Of a stretch of DNA of 64,000 bases, positions 8,714 through 15,267 are shown in pieces. Location: NCBI RefSeq assembly GCF_001676055.1, contig NZ_LZEX01000034.1, forward strand, positions 62,001 to 126,000. Reading direction: 5' to 3'. Within the stretch, counting starts at the first letter, position 1. Every line of letters begins with the position of its first letter. The position numbers and the translations under genes were made by a program. The notes beneath the pieces were generated by a model. That model was not told the DNA's origin. It saw only the letters and a program-made list of their open reading frames with translations, and ran no database searches. The stretch comes from Morganella psychrotolerans. GTDB taxonomy: Bacteria > Pseudomonadota > Gammaproteobacteria > Enterobacterales > Enterobacteriaceae.

Positions 8714-9035
8714 GTGATAAAGAAAATTATCGTCGTATTATCTATATTAATTATCGCGATTGCTGTGTTTGCATACAATAAACTAACCATTTTTACCGTC
8801 CAGCCAATAGGGTCTGTTCCTGATGGCGCAACGATTGTTATGTGGAAAAAAGGCGACATGCGTTTTTTTTGAAAGTGCCGATGGGATATGTATGCGAAAG
8901 ATGGGCGGGGTTAGCCTACTTTGCCGAGCAAAAGTTCTTGGAAATAGCGTTGATCGGAATAATATCATCATGAGGCTTCCATATAGTGAATATGCGTATT
9001 TAAAATCGACAGATGGTCGCAAGTTTGACAGGTAG
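8714..9035 (+). pseudogene. Small membrane-anchored phage protein, frameshifted in a poly-T run
   Basis: From GTG at 8714 (ATGGGG upstream) the frame reads IKKIIVVLSILIIAIAVFAY, an N-terminal membrane anchor, and continues TIVMWKKGDMRFF before an early TGA. The stop falls right after a T8 run at 8863-8870. A one-base shift there continues as FFESADGICMRKMGGVSLLC and ends KSTDGRKFDR at 9035, giving about 106 residues. The function is not recognised. It follows the VasI-like gene by 13 bases and shares its terminator. The break could be true decay, slippage or a sequencing indel. Confidence 0.5.
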
Positions 9036-9074
9036 AATCCTGCCAAAATAAAACAAAATACTAAGTCAGCAAAT

Positions 9075-9096
9075 CCTGCCAATCGGCGGGGTTTTT
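9075..9096 (+). terminator. Rho-independent terminator
   Basis: CCTGCC, loop AATC, GGCGGG, then G and T5. It closes the VasI-like two-gene unit just before the insertion sequence. Confidence 0.7.
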
Positions 9097-9119
9097 CATT
9101 TTAAGGAGCCGGTAAATGG

Positions 9120-9195
9120 GGTAATCCCCCCGTTTTAAACAGAGGTTTTCAGTAGAATGTGGTTAACTGAGCCCGTCTTTGCATCGGCGTAATAC
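9120..9195. repeat. Extra, diverged copy of the IS left end
   Basis: A 76-base segment starting GGTAATCCCCCCG is followed directly by a second copy at 9196-9271 that differs at about four positions. The second copy is contiguous with the IS transposase 3' end and is the real element end. The first therefore looks like a scar of an older related element, or an imperfect duplication. It contains the last codons of the transposase in decayed form. Confidence 0.8.
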
Positions 9196-9224
9196 GGTAA
9201 TCCCCCCGTTTTAGACAAAGGTTT

Positions 9225-10061
9225 TCAGTAGAATGTGGTTAACTGGGCCCGTCTTTGCATCGGCGTAATACCACCCAGACCTATGTGAGGTCGCTCATGG
9301 TTATAATGCCATAACCAATTTGTCGCGACTTCCTGTACTTCCCTAATGTGGCTGAAAATAGTTTGGTTTAGCCAATCATAACGCATTGTCCTGTTAAAGC
9401 GTTCAATATACGCATTCTGCTGTGGTTTTCCGGGCTGAATATACAACAGCGTTATCTCTCTGTTTATTGCCCATTCCTGCAACTGATGGCTCAGATATTC
9501 CGGGCCGTTATCACAACGAATACAATCCGGTTTTCCACGCCATTCAATAATCTGTTCCAGCGAACGGATAACCCGTGCAGCCGGTAATGAAAAATCTACG
9601 TCAATGGCCAGCGTTTCACCGTTAAAATCGTCAATAACATTGAATGTCCGGAATGTTCTGCCGTCACTCAACTGGTCATGCATAAAATCCATTGACTATG
9701 TCTGATTAATCATTTCCGGCACCGTCAGCGGAGCCGGTGGTAATCGGATAATCCGGGCTTTTGGCTTAATCCGTAAATTCAGTTTCAGTTCACAATAAAT
9801 ACGGTAAACACGTTTATGATTCCAGCGGAAGCCTTTTACATTCCGCAGAAATAAAAAACATAATCCAAATCCCCAGTGATTATTTTTTGTCGTTTGTTCT
9901 GTCAGTAAATCGGCAATGAGCTGATTGTCATCGCTACGTTTTGACTGATAGCGGTAACCGCTGTTGCTGATACAGAATGTTTCACAAGCCAGACGAATAC
10001 TAATGCCCCTGACCGCCACGGCATTCTGAGCCAACAGACGACGCAGTGGCGTGGTTACCAC
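9225..10061 (-). pseudogene. IS3-family transposase OrfB with an internal stop
   Basis: The integrase-core transposase would read continuously from the orfA overlap to 9225, but TAG at 9696-9698 splits it where related proteins have Trp (INQT-W-SMDF; here TGG became TAG). The N-terminal part has the HTH_21-like segment (NHWGFGLCFLFLRNVKGF). The C-terminal part has the DDE residues: [20 protein letters not shown] (first Asp), [12 protein letters not shown] (second Asp) and [13 protein letters not shown] (Glu). The rest ends [20 protein letters not shown] single nonsense change has inactivated it unless suppressed. Confidence 0.88.
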
Positions 10062-10321
10062 TTTTTTTGCATGGCTTCCTGAATGATTTCGGATTTAAGC
10101 CGTTCTTCGGCATACGTTTTTTTCAGTCGCCGGTTTTCATCCTCAAGTTCCTTAAGGCGGGCAACCATGGAAGCATCCATTCCGCCGAAACGTGAACGCC
10201 ATTTATAAAAGCTCGCGCTGCTCATACCGTGCTCACGACAAAGCTCGGGAACCGGTGTTCCGGCTTCAGCCTGTTTCAGGATCGCGATAATCTGACTGTC
10301 AGTAAAACGTGATTTTTTCAT
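10055..10321 (-). CDS. IS3-family OrfA, transposase helix-turn-helix subunit
   Basis: An 88-residue protein starting MKKSRFTDSQIIAILKQAEA, with an HTH_Tnp_1 domain (PVPELCREHGMSSASFYKWR) and a C-terminal leucine-zipper-like helix (ARLKELEDENRRLKKTYAEE). It binds the element ends and, by -1 frameshifting into orfB in the family, forms the OrfAB transposase. It overlaps orfB by 7 bases. It is intact, unlike orfB. Confidence 0.9.
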   Translation of the reverse strand: MKKSRFTDSQIIAILKQAEAGTPVPELCREHGMSSASFYKWRSRFGGMDASMVARLKELEDENRRLKKTYAEERLKSEIIQEAMQKKW

Positions 10322-10391
10322 ATAAATCTCCCCGATTCATGTTACGAGAAAATTCCACTTATGAACACTCTGGTTTTTCGGGGGGATTACC

Positions 10392-10899
10392 TCGTCCTAT
10401 GGGTGAAACAAATGCGCTGGTGCGCACACCGGGTGCCGGCGGAATTAAAATCGAAAACGACCCGGGGGCGAAAACCAATATGTTTGGTCTGGCAGTTGTG
10501 CCTGAGCTTATCCCGTACCGCAGCAACATCTTACGGCTGGCACCGGACACGCTGCCTGCTGATGCAGAAGTGGCCACACCGCTCAATGAAGTTTTCCCGA
10601 CACGCGGAGCCATTGTTCTGGCTGATTATTCCACACGGATAGGTAAAAAAATGCTGGTGACACTGCGTGATCGGTTTGGTGAAACCTTACCGTTCGGCGC
10701 ATCGACAACAGTACCCGGTAACGAAGAACGGTTTTATGTCAGTAACTATGGCCGTGTGTATTTGAGTGGTGTGCAGGAAGCAGATGAACTGACGGTAACC
10801 CGGGGTGATAAAAATCAATATCAGTGCAGCTTCAGTTACGATCTCAGCGAAATGAGCTCAGTCAACGGACTCTATATTTTTGACGTTACATGTCAGTGA
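10392..10899 (+). pseudogene. Fimbrial outer-membrane usher (PapC/FimD family), C-terminal remnant
   Basis: Only the last ~168 residues of an ~850-residue usher remain, cut by the IS at 10391. The reading frame has NMFGLAVVPELIPYRSNILR, the family's characteristic plug-distal PYRxN motif, then VFPTRGAIVLADYSTRIGKK, MLVTLRDRFGETLPFGA and C-terminal YDVTCQ-like IFDVTCQ. An open frame begins inside the IS at 10309 but those codons are IS-derived. The usher would translocate fimbrial subunits across the outer membrane; as it stands the pilus cannot assemble. It precedes a tip adhesin-like gene, also left without its operon. Confidence 0.85.
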
Positions 10900-10954
10900 G
10901 ATGCGGGTGATAGCCGCACCATGTACCGTAATAAAAGATGATAACGAGGTAAGT

Positions 10955-11899
10955 ATGATTTCCATGATGAATTACCGCTGGCTGCTTCCTTTGCTCGGGT
11001 TGTATGCCACGGCACTGAGTGCGGCGTGTGATATTACCACGTCAGGTGATATAACCCGGGATAACCATTTGCAAAAGCGGATTGAGGGAACGGTGACAGC
11101 AGGAATGGCGCTGGCGACACAGACCTATACCGGCGGGCAGGTTCCGGTTTGTGATGAGCAGGTGTCAGAAACAGTAAAATTAAATGCGCATCAGCCATTC
11201 AGTGAAGCGCCGTCGCGGCATTATAAGGATATTAACGGTGTACCTGCCTATTACCTGAACGAGGATTATGCATATTCCATCCGTTCTGAAAGTGCCCGTA
11301 ATTTTACCGCTCAGGGGGAAATGCTCACCGTAACCGGCAGACAGGGCAGTGTGATGCTGCCGGGCGCGACTGTTACTCTTTACGCGGCAGTGGATAATCC
11401 GCGCCCGCTTCATCTGGCTTCAGCGCAGATTGGCAGTGTAAAAAATGACCGTAATGAAACGCTGTTGAAACTGAATTTATCAGCAAATATTGAGACGGTC
11501 GATAACTGTGAAATTCTTAATGATAATACAAAGTTTGAATTCGGCACGCTTGAGCGCAATCAGCTGACAGGAAATCCCGGAATAACCACACACTCGGCAC
11601 AAAATACCCTGGCTATCCGTTGTTCGGACAGCCGGGCGAATAAAACCGTCAGGATGAAGCTGAACAACAACAGTAAATACGCTAATGACGGCGAGTCTGT
11701 CATTGAGTCAGATAATCCGGGGCTGGGTTTTGTGCTTTATTACAACGGACGTCGGATAACCAAACACGAGGAAACTGAATTAGGTTCGATGACCGGGGTG
11801 AAGGACTCAAAACTGACCGCGTATCTGTATAAATTAAATCAGAATATAACGCTGGGTGCTTTTAACGGCACCGTGGAATATACACTGACGTTTAACTAA
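10955..11899 (+). CDS. Fimbrial adhesin/minor pilin-like protein
   Basis: A 314-residue exported protein. ATG at 10955 is chosen because GAGGT lies just upstream and it gives a signal peptide (MISMMNYRWLLPLLGLYATA, cleavage near LSA-A). The N-terminal ~180 residues resemble a receptor-binding domain with Cys pairs. The C-terminal half looks like a pilin domain: NCEILNDNTKFEFGTLERNQ, IRCSDSRANKTVRMKL, and the terminal AFNGTVEYTLTFN strand used in donor-strand exchange. It follows the usher remnant by 55 bases, the usual place of a tip adhesin. With the usher truncated it is probably an orphan. Confidence 0.7.
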   Translation: MISMMNYRWLLPLLGLYATALSAACDITTSGDITRDNHLQKRIEGTVTAGMALATQTYTGGQVPVCDEQVSETVKLNAHQPFSEAPSRHYKDINGVPAYYLNEDYAYSIRSESARNFTAQGEMLTVTGRQGSVMLPGATVTLYAAVDNPRPLHLASAQIGSVKNDRNETLLKLNLSANIETVDNCEILNDNTKFEFGTLERNQLTGNPGITTHSAQNTLAIRCSDSRANKTVRMKLNNNSKYANDGESVIESDNPGLGFVLYYNGRRITKHEETELGSMTGVKDSKLTAYLYKLNQNITLGAFNGTVEYTLTFN

Positions 11900-11939
11900 T
11901 TTTATTTTTTTTGATTTCTTTGTCATGTCGTGAAGGCAG

Positions 11940-11974
11940 GGGAATTGTGTGAAATTTTGCAATTCCCTTTTTTT
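11940..11974 (+). terminator. Rho-independent terminator of the fimbrial remnant
   Basis: An 8-bp stem, GGGAATTG with CAATTCCC, followed by a T7 run, 40 bases after the adhesin stop. Confidence 0.85.
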
Positions 11975-12116
11975 CGGCGTCTTTTTAGATGTGATGCTGA
12001 CAGCGGTTACCTGCCGGCTAAAAACAAGAGATATCCTATTCCTGTTGCAGGGGATAAGAACATAATTAATGTGCATCAAAATAAATAGCTGTATTACTCG
12101 TTTTCAGGAGAGATCA

Positions 12117-12454
12117 ATGCGTAAAATTCTGTCTGTATCTGCTATTGCGTTAGTTTCTGCATTACTGGCAAGCCCGGCGTTGCCGCAAAAACAGAAACCT
12201 ATAATTGTGAAGGGCAAAAGATCAAAGTATCGTTCCCGGATGAAAAAACGGCAGTGATGTTATACAGTGATGAATTAATTGTTTTGAAAGACGCTGTCGC
12301 AGCAAGCGGAGCCCGTTATGTCGGGGAAAACTTCCAGATTTGGTCGAAAGGAAAGAACGAGTTTAATTTAGCCACTATTTCGGAAGATGATGCGGTTAAT
12401 GGTCGTGTCGCTGAAGATAAAGGTCGTACCTGTAAACTGGTTAAAAGTAAATAA
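12117..12454 (+). pseudogene. MliC/PliC-type lysozyme inhibitor, frameshifted
   Basis: ATG at 12117 (AGGAGAGA upstream) starts a signal peptide, MRKILSVSAIALVSALLASP, but the frame then runs into an unrelated basic tail. One inserted base near 12181 restores AKTETYNCEGQKIKVSFPDE and continues to the stop at 12454 (about 112 residues). The restored protein has the MliC hallmarks: NCEGQKIKVSF, a central SGARYVGENF, IWSKGKNEFNLA, and the late Cys in GRTCKLVK. Such proteins block host C-type lysozyme in the periplasm. The shift is near GTTGCC before an A4 run. Without sequence confirmation I cannot say whether it is a real null. Confidence 0.8.
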
Positions 12455-12512
12455 TATACCCTTATTCATTCAAACTGCAGGTTCGTTGGCAGCGTGAATA
12501 GTGTTGGGTATA
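12455..12512. repeat. ERIC-type repeat, short form
   Basis: Starts TATACCCTTATTCATTCAAA and ends GGGTATA, like the full copies in this window, but is only 58 bases because the middle is deleted. It begins directly after the lysozyme inhibitor stop codon. Confidence 0.8.
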
Positions 12513-12568
12513 GATATCTTACTCAGTTATGTAACACAGGGGCGGAAAATATACCGCCCCTGCTGGTA

Positions 12569-12796
12569 TTATTTATGGTCACGGCGAAACAGTGCCCACT
12601 CTTCAATTTCAGTGCCATCCGGTAATGTACAGTAACCCGTCTGACCATCAGCGGTATCTTTTATTTTAAGTGTACCGCCGGATTGTTCACAATATACGGA
12701 TGCCGGGTTTGCCATACCCATTTTTTGTGAATTTTGCGGGGCAGACGAACAGCCGGCAATAACACCGGCGGTTATCAGTAATATTACTTTTTTCAT
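12569..12796 (-). CDS. DUF333-family lipoprotein
   Basis: A 75-residue precursor with a lipoprotein signal (MKKVILLITAGVIAGCSSAP; lipobox AGC). The mature part is a DUF333 domain: NPASVYCEQSGGTLKIKD, then GQTGYCTLPDGTEIEEWALF, with two conserved cysteines. Proteins of this kind are small cell-envelope lipoproteins of unknown function, sometimes labelled putative hemolysin without good support. It follows the DUF4377-like lipoprotein gene by 9 bases on the same strand, so the two are probably co-transcribed. Confidence 0.88.
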   Translation of the reverse strand: MKKVILLITAGVIAGCSSAPQNSQKMGMANPASVYCEQSGGTLKIKDTADGQTGYCTLPDGTEIEEWALFRRDHK

Positions 12797-12805
12797 CGGA
12801 TGTAT

Positions 12806-13141
12806 TTATTTCCTGTCTTTATCCAGTACGGTTAACAATTCATATCTGGCACTTGGTGCATCTGCCGGCGGATTCGGAATATCGGTCACTTTTACCGCTA
12901 TCCGGTATAAGTAGCCCGGCTCATAGGTAAATCCGTCGATATTTTGGTAGAAAAATTCCCATTCAGCATTTGGTTTTTCTTTCACTTTCATGCACTTCAT
13001 CGGTGCAACACCGACACAGTCAGCCAGCTGAGAATCAATATATAAAATTTTTGACGGGTCAGGGGCCTGGTCCGCTCTGTAGTTGTGGCTGCATCCGGCA
13101 AGCAATAAAAGAGCGGGGGCAAGAATATAAACAGGTTTCAT
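12806..13141 (-). CDS. DUF4377-family lipoprotein
   Basis: A 111-residue lipoprotein: MKPVYILAPALLLLAGCSHN with lipobox AGC. The mature domain has DCVGVAPMKCMKVKEK and EWEFFYQNIDGFTYEPGYLY followed by PPADAPSARYELL, the pattern of DUF4377, related to the C-terminal part of some heat-shock HslJ-like lipoproteins. Role unknown. ATG at 13141 is chosen, with AAGGA 9-13 bases upstream; a TTG two codons earlier is less likely. First of two lipoprotein genes. The 216 bases between it and the ERIC element at 13358 should hold its promoter. Confidence 0.85.
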   Translation of the reverse strand: MKPVYILAPALLLLAGCSHNYRADQAPDPSKILYIDSQLADCVGVAPMKCMKVKEKPNAEWEFFYQNIDGFTYEPGYLYRIAVKVTDIPNPPADAPSARYELLTVLDKDRK

Positions 13142-13357
13142 CAGCAATCCTTAGTAAGTAACGGGAAGTCCGGTTCTGTATTTCTTTGACCACGGAAAAA
13201 CTATATTAGTTCCGTGACGGCAGACAGCGCGGTTCTATTTCCGGACAGGGATTTATTCTGCGATTACTGCTGGTGTCTTTCTGTTTACGGTATTATAAAT
13301 TCCCGGGAAACAAAATATGCCGGGATATTATAGCGTGGAACTCACAACGGGTTATTC

Positions 13358-13483
13358 TATACTCTAAATAATTCGGGATGCATGTAGGCGACAAGCGAAG
13401 ATTGGCGGGGAGCATAGATAACTATGTGACCCGGCGGGCTTTGCGCAGTCAACACCCAGGCATCCTGAAGTATGACGAGTATA
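13358..13483. repeat. ERIC repeat, full length (126 bp)
   Basis: Begins TATACTCTAAATAATTCGGG and ends TATGACGAGTATA, the terminal sequences of enterobacterial repetitive intergenic consensus elements, with an imperfect palindromic centre. It lies between the divergent lipoprotein and fluoride channel genes. Confidence 0.9.
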
Positions 13484-13600
13484 TCAGTGCGTTTGCATTA
13501 ACTTGATTAATTCTTGTCATATAATTGTGAAATTCAGCCGGAAAACCTACACTGTCAGCTATGCGTATTTATCCTGAAAGTAATCAACAGGCAGGTTATT

Positions 13601-13981
13601 ATGACGGCGACAGATATTTTCTGGGTTGGGGTCGGTGGCGGCAGCGGGTCATTATTGCGCTGGTGGGTTGGTAAACTTGTCGGGGAGCGTTATCACGGAC
13701 ATTTTCCGCTGGGGACATTTATCATTAATATTTCCGGTGCCTTTATTATTGGTTTTTTAAGCACATTGTTTGTTATTGACTGGCATGATCGTTTCGGCTC
13801 TTTTCTGCATGCGGCAATTTTAACCGGAATTTTGGGCGGATATACCACCTTCAGCAGTATGCAGCTGGATGCGGCAAAACTCGTCAATACGCAGCAGCGG
13901 ATATTAGCATTCAGTTATTTACTGCTTTCTGTGGTGTGTGGTCTTGTTGCCGCGGCAACGGGTATCTGGCTTGCGGCGTGA
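13601..13981 (+). CDS. fluC1: FluC/CrcB fluoride channel subunit 1
   Basis: A 126-residue membrane protein with four hydrophobic helices, of the Fluc family, which exports fluoride passively as a dual-topology dimer. Motifs: GGGSGSLLRWWVGKL near the N-terminus, GTFIINISGAFIIGFLSTLF in helix 2, and GILGGYTTFSSMQLDAAKL, the conserved TTFS pore segment, in helix 3. ATG at 13601 is preceded by AGG and gives the usual length; the open frame extends further upstream without support. The second copy starts 9 bases after its stop, so the two probably form a heterodimer. No fluoride riboswitch is recognisable upstream. Confidence 0.9.
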   Translation: MTATDIFWVGVGGGSGSLLRWWVGKLVGERYHGHFPLGTFIINISGAFIIGFLSTLFVIDWHDRFGSFLHAAILTGILGGYTTFSSMQLDAAKLVNTQQRILAFSYLLLSVVCGLVAAATGIWLAA

Positions 13982-13990
13982 GGAAACAGC

Positions 13991-14389
13991 ATGAATATGG
14001 TTATTCTGATTTTTGTCGGCGGGGCATTTGGTGCAATCTGCCGTGAATTATTGATGCTGGGCGTGCCATCATTAAGTGATGGTTTCCCTCTTGATATTCT
14101 GGCGGCGAATATTATCGCGTCTTTTTTGCTGGGGATCACTGCCGCGCTATTGCAACGCAACCGTATCAATCAATATGTGAATGCGCTTGTGGCGACAGGC
14201 ATTATGGGCGGATTATCGACTTTCAGCAGCTTTGTGTACGGTACATTTGAAATAATATCATCACCGGGATTACTGGCTACGGGAATCAGCTACCTTTTGG
14301 TGAGTATTGCCGGTGGTTTTCTGGCTGTGATGGCCGGATTATTTTTAGGCAATCAGGTAAAGCCCGGCACACAAAACGTGGCCGGGTAA
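13991..14389 (+). CDS. fluC2: FluC/CrcB fluoride channel subunit 2
   Basis: A 132-residue, four-helix Fluc protein. Motifs: VGGAFGAICRELLML at the N-terminus, LAANIIASFLLGI in helix 2 with the pore Asn, and GIMGGLSTFSSFVYGTFE in helix 3. It is different enough from the first copy to suggest an obligate pair of fixed opposite topology rather than a fresh duplication. AGGAAACAGC precedes ATG at 13991. Gene pairs are best known in Gram-positive bacteria; single dual-topology genes are more usual in enterics. Confidence 0.9.
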   Translation: MNMVILIFVGGAFGAICRELLMLGVPSLSDGFPLDILAANIIASFLLGITAALLQRNRINQYVNALVATGIMGGLSTFSSFVYGTFEIISSPGLLATGISYLLVSIAGGFLAVMAGLFLGNQVKPGTQNVAG

Positions 14390-14393
14390 TAAG

Positions 14394-14432
14394 GTTCCGG
14401 TCGGGCGGTGGAACGTTCCGTCCGTCCGGAAT
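14394..14432 (+). terminator. Long imperfect hairpin between convergent fluC and fliT
   Basis: GTTCCGG-TCGGGCGG pairs with CCGTCCGTCCGGAAT apart from G-T wobbles. It lies between the ends of two convergent operons, where a bidirectional terminator is expected. It lacks a direct T run (a TTTTT follows about 17 bases later). Confidence 0.45.
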
Positions 14433-14485
14433 AGGTCAGAGAGTATTTTTGATTATTTTAATGTACAGTTCTGACCGGCTAAATG

Positions 14486-14875
14486 TTATTCCATTGGTTT
14501 AATATTAATTGAATAATCCGGGTCATTAAACTGCCCGTAACTTTTATTAATCACCCGCTGTTGATCTAACTGTTTTATTTCTTTGCTCAGATAGTTAAGG
14601 TGATCTTGTAGATAGGTTTTTGTTACCCGCTCATTCTCAATGATAGCTTGCAGTACTTCAACTAATTCGCCGGTGACCGGCTGTTCTTTTTCAAGTTCAT
14701 GAGATATGTGTGTCAGATATTCGACAGCACTGACATAATCAGTTTCGCGGGCGATTAATGAGTCCCATTCACTGTTTTTTGCCAGGGTAACAAGTTCCTC
14801 ACTCAGTACTAAAACATGGCTATATATATCGTGTAAATTGATGGTTGTTTGAATACTCACCTGGTTATCTTTCAT
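14486..14875 (-). CDS. fliT: FliT, flagellar export chaperone for FliD
   Basis: Small alpha-helical protein that binds the filament cap FliD before export and, in enterics, feeds back on FlhDC. The product is about 129 residues, all helical and charged, e.g. LHDIYSHVLVLSEELVTLAK and LDQQRVINKSYGQF. The name relies strongly on position as the last gene of a fliDST operon. The start is uncertain: ATG at 14875 or 14881, both overlapping the end of fliS by up to 17 bases. Confidence 0.82.
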   Translation of the reverse strand: MKDNQVSIQTTINLHDIYSHVLVLSEELVTLAKNSEWDSLIARETDYVSAVEYLTHISHELEKEQPVTGELVEVLQAIIENERVTKTYLQDHLNYLSKEIKQLDQQRVINKSYGQFNDPDYSINIKPME

Positions 14876-15263
14876 CCACATTTGCCCCGATTTGTTGCCA
14901 TGTTTCTGCGAGATCGGAGAGCAGTTGATAGACCTCTTTTATATAGGTCACATTATTTTCGATATTAGCGTTGAGTAACCGCATAATCATATAGTCATAC
15001 AGTGAAGCCAGATTATGAGCCAGTTCACCTCCTGCCTCATAATCCAGTGCCTGTTTTAAGCCATTATCGATAATATTAATGGCTTTAGACAGTTCTTTGC
15101 CTTTGGCGGCAATATCATTTTGCTCCATAAAGATTTCGCTGCGACGAAGGGCGCTGAGCGCCCCGTTAAACAAAATCCGGATCAACTGATATGGCGAGGC
15201 ATTGGTAATTTCACTTTCAAGATTAACTTGTTGGTAAGCCTGATTTGCCTTGCGTTGATACAT
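14865..15263 (-). CDS. fliS: FliS, flagellin export chaperone
   Basis: A 132-residue helical chaperone that binds the C-terminal D0 helix of flagellin and prevents premature polymerisation. The family start MYQRKANQAYQQVNLESEIT is present, as is the block ITNASPYQLIRILFNGAL that precedes the helical bundle. It lies four bases after fliD and overlaps fliT, as in the enteric fliDST operon. Confidence 0.93.
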   Translation of the reverse strand: MYQRKANQAYQQVNLESEITNASPYQLIRILFNGALSALRRSEIFMEQNDIAAKGKELSKAINIIDNGLKQALDYEAGGELAHNLASLYDYMIMRLLNANIENNVTYIKEVYQLLSDLAETWQQIGANVDER

Positions 15264-15267
15264 ATTT

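Larger units (their letters stand above)
9196..10391 (-). mobile_element. IS3-family (IS407-group type) insertion sequence
   Basis: About 1.2 kb bounded by inverted ends: GGTAATCCCCCCG at the left (9196) and its complement CGGGGGGATTACC at the right (10379-10391). It carries overlapping orfA and orfB on the minus strand, as in IS3-family elements that use a programmed -1 frameshift. OrfA and OrfB are of the IS407/IS1222 type. OrfB has an in-frame stop, so this copy is probably not autonomous. I cannot define the target duplication, partly because of the duplicated left end. The right end interrupts a fimbrial usher gene whose upstream part is not in the window. Confidence 0.85.

Noticed and set aside
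9120..9271. CRISPR or regulatory repeat
   Set aside because: Two copies of 76 bases in direct contact without spacers; it is an IS-end duplication.
9225..9692. A separate 155-residue gene in the IS
   Set aside because: It is the C-terminal part of orfB after the TAG at 9696; not an independent gene.
12254..12454. A stand-alone 66-residue protein
   Set aside because: It is the C-terminal part of the frameshifted MliC gene that begins at 12117.
13500..13600. Fluoride (crcB) riboswitch upstream of the fluoride channel
   Set aside because: The conserved core of the motif is not present in the leader.
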